Source of the DNA: Lolium rigidum
Lineage: Eukaryota > Streptophyta > Magnoliopsida > Poales > Poaceae
NCBI RefSeq assembly: GCF_022539505.1
Contig: NC_061508.1
Location: 346,407,484-346,471,483 of the forward strand
Reading direction: 5' to 3'
Length of the DNA stretch: 64,000 nucleotides
Translations under genes and position numbers: made by a program
The notes under the pieces: model-generated
Databases searched by the model: none
What the model saw: the letters and a program-made list of their open reading frames with translations, nothing else
Told to the model about the DNA's origin: nothing
Shown: positions 43,808-54,975 of the stretch, in pieces
Layout of the letters: every line of letters starts with the position of its first letter
Numbering within the stretch: the first letter of the stretch is position 1

Positions 43808-46251
43808 AACTGTTGAGCCCATCTTAATGGCTATAAAGAAAGAACTTCTTGGGAGATAACCCATGTGTTATTTTGCTACAGTACTTTGTTTTATATTTGT
43901 GTCTTGGAAGTTGTTTACTACTGTAGCAACCTCTCCTTATCATGTTTTTGTGCCAAGTAAAGTTTCTATGTCAAAGTTGATGTTATATTTGGGATTGCTG
44001 CGCAGAAACAGCATTGCTGTCTGTCACGAATCTGGGCACAGTTCTCTGTAGAAAATTCGAAAAAATCTGCCAATTTACGAGCGTGATCCTCAGATATGTA
44101 CGCAACTTTCATTAGTTTTGAGTTTTTCCATTTGAGCAAGTCTGGTGCCAGCTTTAAATTCGTCTTTACGGACTGTTCTGTTTTTGACAGATTCTGCCTT
44201 TTATTTCGCATTGCCGCTTTTGCTTATGTTGAATGGGTTTCTTTGTTCCATTAACTTTCAGAAGTTTTGTGCAATGTCCAGAAGTGTTAAGAATGATTGT
44301 GTCACCTCTGAACATGTGAATTTTTGATTATGCACTAACCCTCTAATGAGTTTGCTTGAAGTTTGGTGTGAAGGAAGTTTTCAAGGGTCAATAGAAGAGG
44401 GTGATATAATGTGATCGAGAAGAGTGAAAGGTCTAAGCTTGGGGATGCCCCGGTGGTTCATCCCTGCATATTTTAAGAAGACTCAAGCATCTAAGCTTGG
44501 GGATGCCCAAGGCATCCCCTTCTTCATCGACAACTTATCGGGTTTCTTCTAGTGAAACTATATTTTTATTCGGTCACATCTTATGTATTTTACTTGGAGC
44601 GTCGTGTGCTTTTATTTTTGTTTTTGTTTTGTTATCTTAGTTCTCTGAATAAGTTCATCCTTGTGTGGGAGAGAGACACGCTCCGCTGGTTCGTATGAAC
44701 ACATGTGTTCTTAGCTCATAATATTCATGGTGAAGTTTCTTCTTCGTTAAATTGTTATATGGTTGGAATTGGAAAATGCTACATGTAGTAATTGCTAAAA
44801 TGTCTTGGATAATGTGATACTTGGCAATTGTTGTGCTCATGTTTAAGCTCTTGCATCATATACTTTGCACCCATTAATGAAGAAATACATAGAGCTTGCT
44901 AAAATTTGGTTTGCATAATTGGTCTCTCTAAGGTCTAGATAATTTCTAGTATTGAGTTTTGAACAACAAGGAAGACGGTGTAGAGTCTTATAATGTTTAC
45001 AATATGTCTTTTATGTGAGTCTTGCTGCACTTGTTCATCCTTGAGTTTGCTTCAAATAACCTTGCTAGCCTAAACCTTGTATCGAGAGGGAATACTTCTC
45101 ATGCATCCAAAATCCTTGAGCCAACTACTATGCCATTTGTGTCCACCATACCTACCTACTACATGGTATTTTTCCGCCATTCCAAAGTAAATTGCTTGAG
45201 TGCTACCTTTAAACCATTCAAAATTTATCACCTCTGATTTGTGTCAATGTTTTATAGCTCATGAGGAAGTATGTGGTGTTTATCTTTCAATCTTGTTGGG
45301 CAACTTTCACCAATGGACTAGTGGCTTCATCCGCTTATCCAATAATTTTGCAAAAAGAGCTGGCAATGGGATTCCCAGTCCCAAATTAATTAACAAAAAT
45401 AGACACTCCTCCATGGTATGTGATTGTTGGACGGCACCCGAAGGATTCGGTTAGCCATGGCTTGAGAAAGCAAAGGTGGGGAGGAGTGTCATCATAATAA
45501 AACTAAAATAAAAAGGCACTCCTTCATGGTATGAGATTGTTGGCGGGCACCCGAGGATTCGGTTAGCCATGGTTTGTGAAAGAAAGGTTGGAAGGAGTGC
45601 CACCCAAAAATAAAATAAAATGGGAGCCGCTCTTTGAAGGTTTGTACGGCAAGGGGTTAGAGTACCCGCTACCATTCGTTGACAACAACAAACACCTCTC
45701 AAAACTTTACTTTTATGCTCTCTTTATGTTTTCAAAATAAAAGCTCTAGCACAAATATAGCAATCGATGCTTTCCTCTTTGAAGGACCATTCTTTTACTT
45801 TTATTGTTGAGTCGGTTTACCTATCTCCTTCCACCTTAAGAAGCAAACACTTGTGTGAAGCTGTGCATTGATTCCTACATACTTGCATATTGCACTTGTT
45901 ATATTACTTTATGTTGACAATATCCATGAGATATACATGTTATAAGTTGAAAGCAACCGCTGAAACTTAATCTTCCTTTGTGTTGCTTCAATACCTCTAC
46001 TTTGAATTATTGCTTTATGAGTTAACTCTTATGCAAGACTTATTGATGCTTGTCTTGAAGTACTATTCATGAAAAGTCTTTGCTTTATGATTCACTTGTT
46101 TACTCATGTCATTACCTTTGTTTTGATCGCTGCATTCATTACATATGTTTACAAATAGTATGATCAAGATTATGATGGCATGTCACTTAAGAAATTATCT
46201 TTGTTATCGTTTTACCTGCTCGGGACGAGCGAGAACTAAGCTTGGGGATGC
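43808..46251 (+). other. E5 3' non-coding module
   Basis: No gene. Two AAGCTTGGGGATGCCC motifs lie at about 44433-44450 and 44490-44508, and the true polypurine tract is at 46238-46251. The repeated block containing CCATGGT and GGATTCGGTTAGCCATGG occurs twice (45412-45470 and 45530-45585). The module is homologous to E1, E3 and part of E6. Confidence 0.75.
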
Positions 46252-47967
46252 TGATACGTCTCCAACGTATCGATAATTTCTTATGTTCCATGCTACTTTA
46301 TTGATGATACCTACATGTTTTATGCACACTTTATGTCATATTCGTGCGTTTTACGGAACTAACCTATTAACAAGATGCCGAAGTGCCGGTTCACGTTTTC
46401 TGCTGTTTTTGGTTTCGAAATCCTAGTAACGAAATATTCTCGGAATTGGACGAAATCAACGCCCGGGTTCCTATTTTGCCCGGAAGCATCCAGAACACCC
46501 GAGAGCCGCCGGAGGGGGCCCTGTGGGCCCCGGATGACATGGTGGCGCGGCCGAGGCTGGGCCGCGCCACCCTATGGTGTGGTGCGCCCCTTCGACCCCC
46601 TGCGCCGCCTCTTCGCCTATTTAAAGCCCCTGCATCGAAAACCCTTACGGAGGAAGCCACGATACGAGAAAAGTTCCGGAGCCGCCGCCATCGCGAAGCC
46701 AAGATCCGGGGGACGGGAGTCTCGTTCCGGCACCTGCCGGAGCGGGGAAGTGCCCCGGAAGGCTTCTCCATCGACACCGCTGCCATCTCCACCGCCATCT
46801 TCATCACCGCTGCTGCTCCCATGAGGAGGGAGTAGTTCTCCATCGAGGCTCGGGGCTGTACCGGTAGCTATGTGGTTCATCTCTCTCCTATGTACTTCAA
46901 TACAATAATCTCATGAGCTGCCTTACATGATTGAGATTCATATGATGATGCTTGTAATCTAGATGTCATTATGCTAGTCAAGTGGGTTTTACTTATGTGA
47001 TCTCCAGGAGACTCCTTGTCCCACGTGTGTAAAGGTGACAGTGTGTGCACCGTGTGGGTCTCTTAGGCTATATTTCACGAAGTACTTATTCACTGTTGAA
47101 GAGCGTAGTGAAGTGCTTATTTATATCTCTTTATGATTGCAATGTGCATTGTATCACAATTTATCTATGTGCTACTCTAGTGATGTGTTATTAAAGTAGT
47201 TTTATTCCTCCTGCATGTGTGCAAAGGTGACAGTGCGTGCATCGTGTTAGTACTTGGTTTATGCTATGATCATGATCTCTTGTAGATTGCGAAGTTAACT
47301 ATTGCTATGATAATATTGATGTGATCTATTCCTCCTACATATGCATGAAGGTGACGGTGTGCATGCTATGCTAGTACTTGGTTTAGTCGTTTTGATCTAT
47401 CTTACACTTAAGGTTACTTAAACATGAGCATTATTGTGGAGCTTGTTAACTCCGGCATTGAGGGTTCGTGTAATCCTACGCAATGTGTTCATCATCCAAC
47501 AAAAGTGTAGAGTATGCATTTATCTATTCTGTTATGTGATCAATGTTGAGAGTGTCCACTAGTGAAAGTGTAATCCCTAGGCCTTGTTCCTAAATACTCG
47601 CTGAGTTACTACTTGCTTGTTTACTTGTTTCTACTGCGTTACTACTGCTGCAATACTACCACCATCAACTACACGCCAGCAAGCTATTTTCTGGCACCGT
47701 TGCTACTGCTCATATATATTCATACCATTTGTATTTCACCATCTCTTCGCCGAACTAGTGCACCTATTAGGTGTGTTGGGGACACAAGAGACTTCTTGCT
47801 TTGTGGTTGCAGGGTTGCATGAGAGGGATATCTTTGACCTCTTCCTCCACGAGTTCGATAAACCTTGGGTGATCCACTTAAGGGAAAACTTGCTGCTGTT
47901 CTACAAACCTCTGCACTTGGAGGCCCAACACTCGTCTACGGAGAAAGGAGGAGGAACGTAGACATCG
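46252..47967 (+). repeat. 3' LTR of E5
   Basis: The 1716-bp LTR matches 41179-42896. The last base reads G instead of A (GACATCG), so the exact end could be 47966 or 47967. The TATA-like element is at 46618-46626, and the internal primer-like cassette at 47678-47702. Confidence 0.9.
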
Positions 47968-48393
47968 GGCTGAGCGCGATCCATCGCTTCTTGGCGCGAG
48001 TAGCTGCAGTTTCAGAGCAAATGTGAGTGTGGCAGCCCTCACTGGGTGGCCGCCATCGGGTCATCCTGCTGCCGGTCACTCCCAGGTGCCTCGTCGAAAA
48101 ATAGGACCAACGGTGTAATTTTCGCAAATTTTTGAAAACTTTGAAAAATGCACATTTCTAGGTATTAAGTTAATTATTACTTGCGCAGGAAAATGATTTC
48201 CAAAATCCTAAACAACTAAGGCATATTGCAAAACAAAAAGTGCTACAGCAAGTAAAACAAATGGAGGGAGAAAGAAAGAAAGAAATGTTGTTTAGCTCTC
48301 TTATGCATTAAAATATACTTGTTAACAAGGTTGATCAAGTCTTGCTACCAAATAAATTTTATATGACATAAGAAGAAATAAACCTCAAATCAA
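47968..48393 (-). other. E6 internal spacer right of E5
   Basis: No gene seen. It follows the stop of E6 gag-protease on the minus strand. Confidence 0.6.
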
Positions 48394-49961
48394 TCATGTT
48401 ACCTTATATTGAATTGATATGGATCCAATCACAAGAGTTTGATATTCTTCTTTAGGCTCATATATAGGACAATCAATGGATCCCACTTTGATAGTTTTGA
48501 CATTAAAAATTGTATTAACTCCACATACTTTATCAATCCTCTTGGGAAAATAGACGAGTATGTTCCTTATCATCAACATTGAAAGTAACCATGCCTTTAT
48601 TGCAATCAATAACAGCCTCTGCAGTATTAAGAAAGGGTCTTCCAAAAATAATGGACATATTATAATCTTCGGGCATTTCCAACACAACAAAATCAGTTAA
48701 TATCAAGCAATGTTGAGTAACTTGAACAGGAACATTTTCACATACACCAACGGGAATAGCGGTAGATTTATCAGCCATTTGCAAAGATATATCGGTTGGT
48801 ATCAACTTATCTAAATCAAGTCTCTTATAAAGAGAAAAAGGCATTACACTAACTCCTGCTCCCAAATCACATAGAGCGAGTTCTAACATAATTATTCTTA
48901 ATAGAACAAGGAATAGTCGGTATACCTGGGTCGTCCAAGCTTCTTTGGAACTTTGCCATTGAAAGAGTAATTAGCAAGCATAGTGGAAATTTCCTCATTG
49001 GGAATTTTCCTTTTGTTAGAGACAATATCTTTCATATACTTTGAATAAGGAGGCAATTTAATAGCATCAGTCAACGGGATTTGCAAAAATAAAGGTTTCA
49101 TCCAATCACAAAATTTATTATAATGTTCCTCCTCCTTTGATTTTAATTTCTTAGCAGGAAAAGGCATTTGCTTTTGAACCCAAGGTTCTCTTTCATTACC
49201 ATGTTTCTCAGCAATAAAATCTTCTTTAGTGTACTTTTTATTTTTATCATGCTTTTCAGGTTCTTTTTCAATTTCTTCTTTATCAGGAGTATCATTCTTA
49301 TCATTATCTTTATCATGTTCATTACCACTTTCAGTTTCAGCATCGAAATAGAAATACTATTAGGATCATTAACAAGTTCGAGAGGATTCTACAACATTCT
49401 TATGTTTCTTTTTCTTTTTCTTAGATGGAGCACTAGTTTTAGTTAGTTGAGAATCTTGTTCAACTCTTTTGGGATGCCCTTCGGGATATAGAGGATCCTG
49501 GGTAGAAACACCACCTCTAGTTGTTACTTCATAAGCATGTTTTTCTTTAGAATTATTTCCCAACAAGTCATTTTGCACTTTAGTAAGTTGATCAATTTGA
49601 GTTTGAACCATTTGAAAATGTTTAACAAGTATCTTAACATCATTGGAGGTTCTCTCCACAATACCATGCAATTCACTAATAGCTCGAGAATTTTCCATTA
49701 AATGATTCTCTACTCTCATATTAAAGTTTTCTTGCTTAACAATATAATTATCAAACTCATCTAAGCATTGAGCAGGAGGTTTTGAATACGGAATATCTTC
49801 CCTAGTAAAGCGTTGAAGAGAGTGTACCTCAATCATGGATGAAGGGGGAGTTATCTCACATAAATCTTCTATAGGAGGTAAATTCTTCACATCTTCAGGT
49901 TTAATACCCTTCTCTTTAAGAGATTTCTTGGCTTCCCTCATATCTTCATCATTTAATTTAA
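48394..49961 (-). pseudogene. E6 gag-protease, C-terminal segment
   Basis: After removal of MULE1 the reading continues from 54976 (RGMIKL joined to NDEDMREAKKSLKEK). It contains a coiled region (49760-49560: RVENHLMENSRAISELHGIV, HFQMVQTQIDQLTKVQNDLL), a Lys/Glu-rich linker with a frame shift near 49370, and MPFPAKKLKSKEEEHYNKF (49167). The protease-like domain at 48890-48560 has CDLGAGVSVMP (DLGAG in place of DTGA) and IIFGRPFLNTAEAVIDC. A frame shift near 48540 precedes the end at stop 48394. Confidence 0.83.
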
Positions 49962-50060
49962 GGGATTTCTATTTTCGTGCCCTCAGGTCCTTAGTTGTAC
50001 TCAGTTTTCCCCAGCTCCTTAGTTTTTCCTCAGTTTTCCCCAAGCCCTTGTTTGAAACCC
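49962..50060 (+). repeat. MULE1 left terminal inverted repeat
   Basis: About 85-100 bp pair with 54868-54966 at high identity, including CCTTAGTTGT-CTCAGTTTTCCCC and CTCCTTAGTTTTTCCTCAG. Similarity fades beyond TTTGT-TGAAACC. Confidence 0.9.
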
Positions 50061-50715
50061 GCGAAGCGGCTCGGACGGCGGGATTCCCGTTTAGTTGACC
50101 GTTCGTCACGTGTGGGGCCGCGTCTTGTGGGGCCGCGTCGTGTGGGCCCGCGTCGCGTGGGGCTGGTAGAAAGGGACCGCGTGGGACGGGACGAGAAGCG
50201 TTTGGTTGCACGTGAGCAGGAGCTGGGTTCGTCTCTCTCGGCCCCAAATTGGCATTATTAAGTGCACCTTTTTCCCCTCTTTCTCTCTGTCCTTTTCACC
50301 AAATTAGTATAAAATCTAGAGAAGCTTGCATTTCTGACTTTCTTCAATTATTTGTGCATTTTGGCCCTCGTTGTTTGCCCAATATGGCAGCAAATCTAGT
50401 ACTCCCTCTGGTCCATATGTATGTAGTTAAATCTAGAAGCAAATCTCCAGGATAATGTACGATAAATTCACAGTCATAGTAAATCAAGAAAACTAAGTAC
50501 GGCCAACAAAATATAGTAGACTAGGGATAGATAATCCCTAGATAATATGGATAGATAATAGGCTGCATACACGACAGCCAACATAGTAACGAGGTTCTTC
50601 ACAAGCACCATCATACTAACATAACAACAAGGGATCCCTAGCTAACAACAAAGGGATCCCAACAACAAACTAGGAGGCAGCAGCAGCGAAGCGAGCACAC
50701 GTCCGAGGACTCCGC
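50061..50715. other. MULE1 left arm, no gene
   Basis: A GC-rich stretch has GTGGGGCCGCGTC/GTGGGCCCGCGTC short repeats (50110-50165). An AT-rich part follows that would be the 3' flank of the captured gene. No reading frame is supported. Confidence 0.5.
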
Positions 50716-51888
50716 CTACCCCATCCGGCTCTGCCTCCACTTGTTGCTCTTGCTCCCCTTGGGAGCCTTGGGCTTGAGCGGAGGCATGCGGCCGGCGGAG
50801 ATCTCCACCCGCCGCAAGCTCGCGGAGGTGCATGCCGAGCGCCCGTGCTTGGCGCGGAAGGAGTGGACGTTCACCGTCGTGCCGACGTTGGGGAAGGTGT
50901 TGCTGATGTTCTCAGCATGCGTGACGAGGCGGTTGAAGTCCGTGGCGCCGAGTCTCCCGGTGCGGAAGGGGCACTCGTACACCCCCTTGGCGAAGTAGGA
51001 GATGTACTTGGCCGACCTGCAGCCTCCGCAGCACTTGGCGAGTCTTGACGTCCTCCTCCTCTTCGTCGCTGCCGACGTCGCTGCCGGACATCCGATCCAT
51101 ATCAACAGAAACTAGTGAATGAGTTGCAACGATGACTAACGTACATGATAACAAAGTTAAGAAAAACAGAGTCAGCCTCAGTTAGAGTGGACATGATTAT
51201 ATATCTACAGGGAAGGTGTTAGCGAACTAAAGCTCATGCACAACAAATTTGTACACAGCAATGGTTCGCTGAACCCTCCTTGTAAAAATTTGTGCCCAAC
51301 CATTCATCATAGGCAAAGAAACGGATTCTAGATCCGAACTAGATCCGAACTTGAACACATTCGAGATTATTTGCAAAATTAAACGGTTGATATCTTTTGA
51401 TTAGTGCATAAAATAACTGATTGAGATCCCATGATTACTTGCATAAATTAACTGATTGAGATCCAATATTACTTGCATAAATTAACCGAACAGCCGAACC
51501 CCAAATCTTAAACGAAATCAAGAAGTGATCAAAACAAAATGGAATAAAATCGGCGAAAATATTAGCCCAATACTCATCCATCTACAGATCCATCTACACC
51601 AGCAAAAATAGGGTTCAAAAAGGAATGGGGAACAAAAAAGGAAGCAAACCGTAGTTACCTCGTTCCATGGGTCCTCCAGGAGGTGTCGTAGGGGTTCGGG
51701 GGCGGGACGTACGGCGCGGGGTCGTAGGGGTCCCATCCCGCCGGGATCCGACCGCCACCGGCGGCGGCGGCCTCCGATGCACCGGCGACGGCGGCGGCGT
51801 CGTCGTCCGTAGAGGGGACGGCGCCGAAGATGGAGGCGTCGCGCTTTGAGCCCACCTCGACGATGGGATTGGCATTCTCCTTGTCCAT
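50716..51888 (-). pseudogene. Two-exon gene carried by MULE1, unknown function
   Basis: My model on the minus strand has exon 1 at 51888-51661 (ATG, MDKENANPIVEVGSKRDAS, an Ala/Gly linker, then GWDPYDPAPYVPPPNPYDTS). The donor is ACGAG^GTAACT near 51661 and the acceptor CCGGCAG^CGACG at 51081/51080, in phase. Exon 2 (51080-50716) reads SDVGSDEEEEDVKT, then CCGGCRSAKYISYFAKGVYE, CPFRTGRLGATDFNRLVTHA and SFRAKHGRSA, and a basic tail ending KGSKSNKWRQSRMG. One extra base near 51043, at CTCG where CTG would restore the frame, is probably a sequencing artefact. The Cys cluster CCGGC...CPF might bind metal. About 197 residues. It may be a captured host gene or a gene native to this MULE family. Confidence 0.5.
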
Positions 51889-52189
51889 CTCTACGGCGGA
51901 GGAAGAGGAAGAGGGAGAGGGAGAGGGTTTTTTGCTTTGGAGAAGATGATGGGATGTGAGAGAGTTGGCGATGCGTGAGCGAGTGAGAGTGACGAGAGAG
52001 AGTGCGAGGAGGCGTCTATAAAGGCGAGGGGTGGTTAATGCGACCCGCGTCCTACGCGTGCACAGGTGCACGTCCGCACGTCTTGGACTTACGCAACGCG
52101 ACACGCGTCCACGATTGCACGTCTCGACTTCTCCACCGCGACCCGCGTCTACGCGTCAACAATTGCACGTGTCCTCGAGTCTAACCCCG

Positions 52190-52881
52190 GAAATTTAGAT
52201 ATACTCAGGTATACCCTCGAGTCTTATACTAGCATTTTTTGTGTGCTCAATTTTCCCCTCGAGTGCTAATACTGGCTAGTGCAATATACTCGGTTTTACC
52301 CTCAAGTGGCTGGTCAACGAGAGAGTCAACAAATGGGATTAACTAGTTAAATGAGTCATTTAATGTGCAAAAAAATCCTAAAAAGAGTGGCACTTACTCA
52401 TGGAGTCTTTACCACAAATTGCCACTTCTCAAATCATAGATAAATCATAGATAAATCAAGTTTTACCAAAAATTGCCACTTCTCAAATCACCTAGTAGCT
52501 ATGAAGGTGCATGGTTTTCCACAATAAGCCCTTCCCAAAACAGCTTCCCCCAAATCATACTTTGTCTAAATGAGGCCACAATTCTCACACTTGATGTATA
52601 TTGGTATTGCAAATAGTTTGAGGTAGGCCAAGATGGGTTTCATTGTACAAAACAAGCATTTTCCATTTTTTAAATCTCATATTTGAATCCCTTAGTCTAT
52701 TTACTACTCGGGTGCCCTTGGTTTCTTGATAGTACTCAGTTTTGCCCTCTCTCTTCACAAATTCTCGCAGACGTGCATCATCGCCCCTGATTGGTCTAGC
52801 CCATGTCACGCGGATCGTGCCCGCCGACCGTTGATCGTATGATATAGGGAACGGGCAGGATAACCCCTCGCTGTCTCTCTG
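52190..52881. other. MULE1 AT-rich spacer with degenerate TIR-like words
   Basis: No gene. The words TACTCGGTTTTACCCTC (52289), GCTCAATTTTCCCCTCGAG (52243) and AGTACTCAGTTTTGCCCTC (52733) echo the terminal repeat CTCAGTTTTCCCC. This suggests subterminal repeats or remnants of nested relatives. Confidence 0.55.
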
Positions 52882-53430
52882 TTGGCGTTATTTTTCACGC
52901 AAAAAATGATAAACCATCACCGATTTGTTGTTACCATTACTTTTCACGCAAAAAAAATGATAAACCATCACCGATTTGTTGTTGCCATTACTTTTCACGC
53001 AAAAAAATGATAAACCATCAACAATTTGATGTAGCCATTACTTTTCACGCAAAAAAATGATAAACCATCAACAATTTGATGTAGCCATTACTTTTCACGC
53101 AAAAAAATGATAAACCATCAACAATTTGTTGTAGCCATTACTTTTGACGCAAAAAAAATGATACAGTAAACCATCACCGATTTGTTGTTGCCATTACTTT
53201 TCACACAAAAAATGATAAACCATCAACAATTTGTTGTAGCCATTACTTTTCACGCAAAAAATGATAAACCATCAACAATTTGTTGTTGCCATTACTTTTC
53301 ACGCAAAAAATATGATAAACCATGCATCACCGATTTGTTGTTGCCATTACTTTTCACGCAAAAAAATGATAAACCATCAACAATTTGTTGTAGCCATTAC
53401 TTTTCACGCAAAAAATGATAAACCATCTAT
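52882..53430 (+). repeat. Minisatellite, about 11 copies of a 50-bp unit
   Basis: Each unit contains CCATTACTTTTCACGC, an A-run of 6-8, ATGATAAACCATCA and then either CCGATTTGTTGTTG or ACAATTTG(T/A)TGTAG. Eleven TTTCACGC-type landmarks are countable between 52893 and 53407. The two unit variants are interspersed, implying expansion after the variants arose. Reading frames across it are by-products of the repeat. Confidence 0.92.
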
Positions 53431-53440
53431 CTTTGTATAG

Positions 53441-53935
53441 AATGATAAACCTATCACGTATGATTTTTGAGGTCATTTAGAGAAGGCGAGAAAAAACCTA
53501 ATTTGTTACAAAAGCTGGTTTCGAGTGAGACCTAACCAAGTTTGGCATACATGATGGCATACCTATAACAACAAGGAATATCTAAAAGGGAAAGTTTCAG
53601 AAAATTTGAAATTTAGGGTGAAAATGATGCCATACATGATGCTTGTTTTTCGAGGTTTTGACACTGAAAATCAATTGGGTATTATAAAGGGAAATAAAAT
53701 GTTCAAAAAATGTAAAAACGAAACAATCTATCTATCTATGTATAGAAGATCAGCTGTATGAAATTTGAGGTTATTTAGAGAAGGTAGAAAAAATCACCTT
53801 GTTAGAAAAGCTGGTTTCAGCTGAGACGAAACGGCATGCGCTTAAGCAAAGTGATTTTTTCGAACATCTCCAAATGACCCCAAATTTTCCATACATGATG
53901 CCATACGTGTAACAACAAGGAACCCTATCTAAAAA
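53441..53935 (+). repeat. Diverged tandem duplication in MULE1
   Basis: 53441-53640 and 53726-53935 share, in order, TGTATAGAA, TTTGAGGT-ATTTAGAGAAGG, AAAAGCTGGTTTC, GCCATAC/TACATGATG and TAACAACAAGGAA-CTATCT. Divergence is high. The second copy continues into sequence shared with MULE2. Confidence 0.7.
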
Positions 53936-54048
53936 GTGTCAAAAAAGTTTGCCCAACCGTATAGCTCTATCAAAAAGAACCTCACCATGGCGCTAATATA
54001 ATTTTGGGATAGTTACAAACTTTCGTTACCTAACCTTCAACATGAAAC

Positions 54049-54867
54049 TTGTTTCAAATTCATTTTGGCCTACAAGAAACAAATCCCAACTTGATTCGAG
54101 CACCACAGCCTCCAAACGATGCCGATGCCGATATCGGCATGGTCGAAACGGCTATGCTCGCCGCCACTGCTAGGTCAACGTCGGGATGCACCCTCAATCC
54201 CGTCCCCTCATTCGATCAGCGACACACCGGAGATACCGCCGAGACCAATGCCGAACGTACATGCCGATGCCAATGCCGAACATGCATGCACGCCGCTGTA
54301 GGCACGGCCACGCCGACCCGCTATGCTCGGACGCCACGGACCGCCGCGAGGTCTTTCCCTTCGCCACCACACTCTCCTAGCACCCACCTATACACGCCGG
54401 AAAGGAGAGACACTAGTTTTCTCTACATTGCTCGCGTTCGTGTCCGACACGGTCAGTCAAAGTTTTGAGGTGGTCGTCGATGTCGTCGACCATTTCTTCT
54501 CTTCTTTGCATGGTTAAACGCGTCTAGTTCATATCTATCTAATGCGTCTGGTCTCGCCTCATGCAGTTCTTTGTGGACGTCGATCTCATCTCGGCACCCC
54601 GCATGCCACCTCCTCCGTGCCATCGCTGTAGAGCTCCGTTTAAAAATCTAATCCTACCCGTGTATTGCCCCTTGTATCAGCGTCATGGCCCCACTTGTCA
54701 TTTGATATACCGAAGCCCCACTCATTCGCGTTTTGGTCAGGGATACAACGATGCTTACGGTCAAACAAAGATGCATGGTCTGACGTGTCTTTGCAGGCTC
54801 TACATGGCCCCACTAGTCAGAAGATAACGGTCAACCGTCGGGCAACCGGCCGTTACATCACGTGTGA
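54049..54867. other. MULE1 GC-rich right subterminal region
   Basis: It is shared (inverted) with MULE2 61540-62340, so it is part of the element. It contains GCCGATGCCGATATCGGCAT (54119-54138) and repeated ATGCCGA words. A plus-strand ORF (54049-54468) is arginine/proline-rich and not convincingly coding; MULE2 differs from it by several bases but no test of selection is possible by eye. Confidence 0.5.
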
Positions 54868-54966
54868 TGGTTTCAGACAAACGTTTGGGTAAAACTGAGG
54901 AAAAACTAAGGAGCTGGGGAAAACTGAGCACAACTAAGGACCCGAGGGCACGAAAATAGAAATCCC
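54868..54966 (-). repeat. MULE1 right terminal inverted repeat
   Basis: The reverse complement starts GGGATTTCTATTTTCGTGCC and matches the left repeat; it matches MULE2's end (61436 on) even more closely. Confidence 0.9.
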
Positions 54967-54975
54967 TTAATTTAA

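Larger units (their letters stand above)
41179..47967 (+). mobile_element. E5, complete non-autonomous gypsy element
   Basis: LTRs at 41179-42896 and 46252-47967 are nearly identical in sequence, apart from CAG/CTG indels. The internal part is only 3.36 kb: tRNA-Asp primer site, one 248-codon ORF, a 2.4-kb non-coding module, and the polypurine tract AAGCTTGGGGATGC. It inserted into E6 in the opposite orientation. The flanking five bases are GGTGG and GGCTG, which do not match perfectly. It is the best-preserved member of the E3/E5 type. Confidence 0.92.
49962..54966. mobile_element. MULE1, Mutator-like element with captured gene
   Basis: A perfect 9-bp target duplication TTAATTTAA (49953-49961 and 54967-54975) flanks terminal inverted repeats that begin GGGATTTCTATTTTCGTGCC. 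Both features are diagnostic of Mutator-type transposition. The 5005-bp interior has no transposase reading frame; it holds a two-exon gene-like unit, a minisatellite and duplicated AT-rich modules. This is the structure of a Pack-MULE. It splits E6's gag in frame: gag can be read across once the element and one duplication copy are removed. A second copy of its right arm lies at 61436-62536. Confidence 0.93.

Noticed and set aside
41174..47972. Clean 5-bp target duplication for E5
   Set aside because: The flanks read GGTGG and GGCTG; two of five bases differ, so I do not claim a duplication although the insertion itself is clear.
53182..53418. Open reading frame with repeated His/Lys/Pro peptides
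   Set aside because: It is a by-product of the minisatellite; its frame depends on A-run length.
52882..53430. Regular direct repeats that could suggest a CRISPR array
   Set aside because: The whole 50-bp unit repeats with no unique spacers, there are no cas genes, and the genome is plant.
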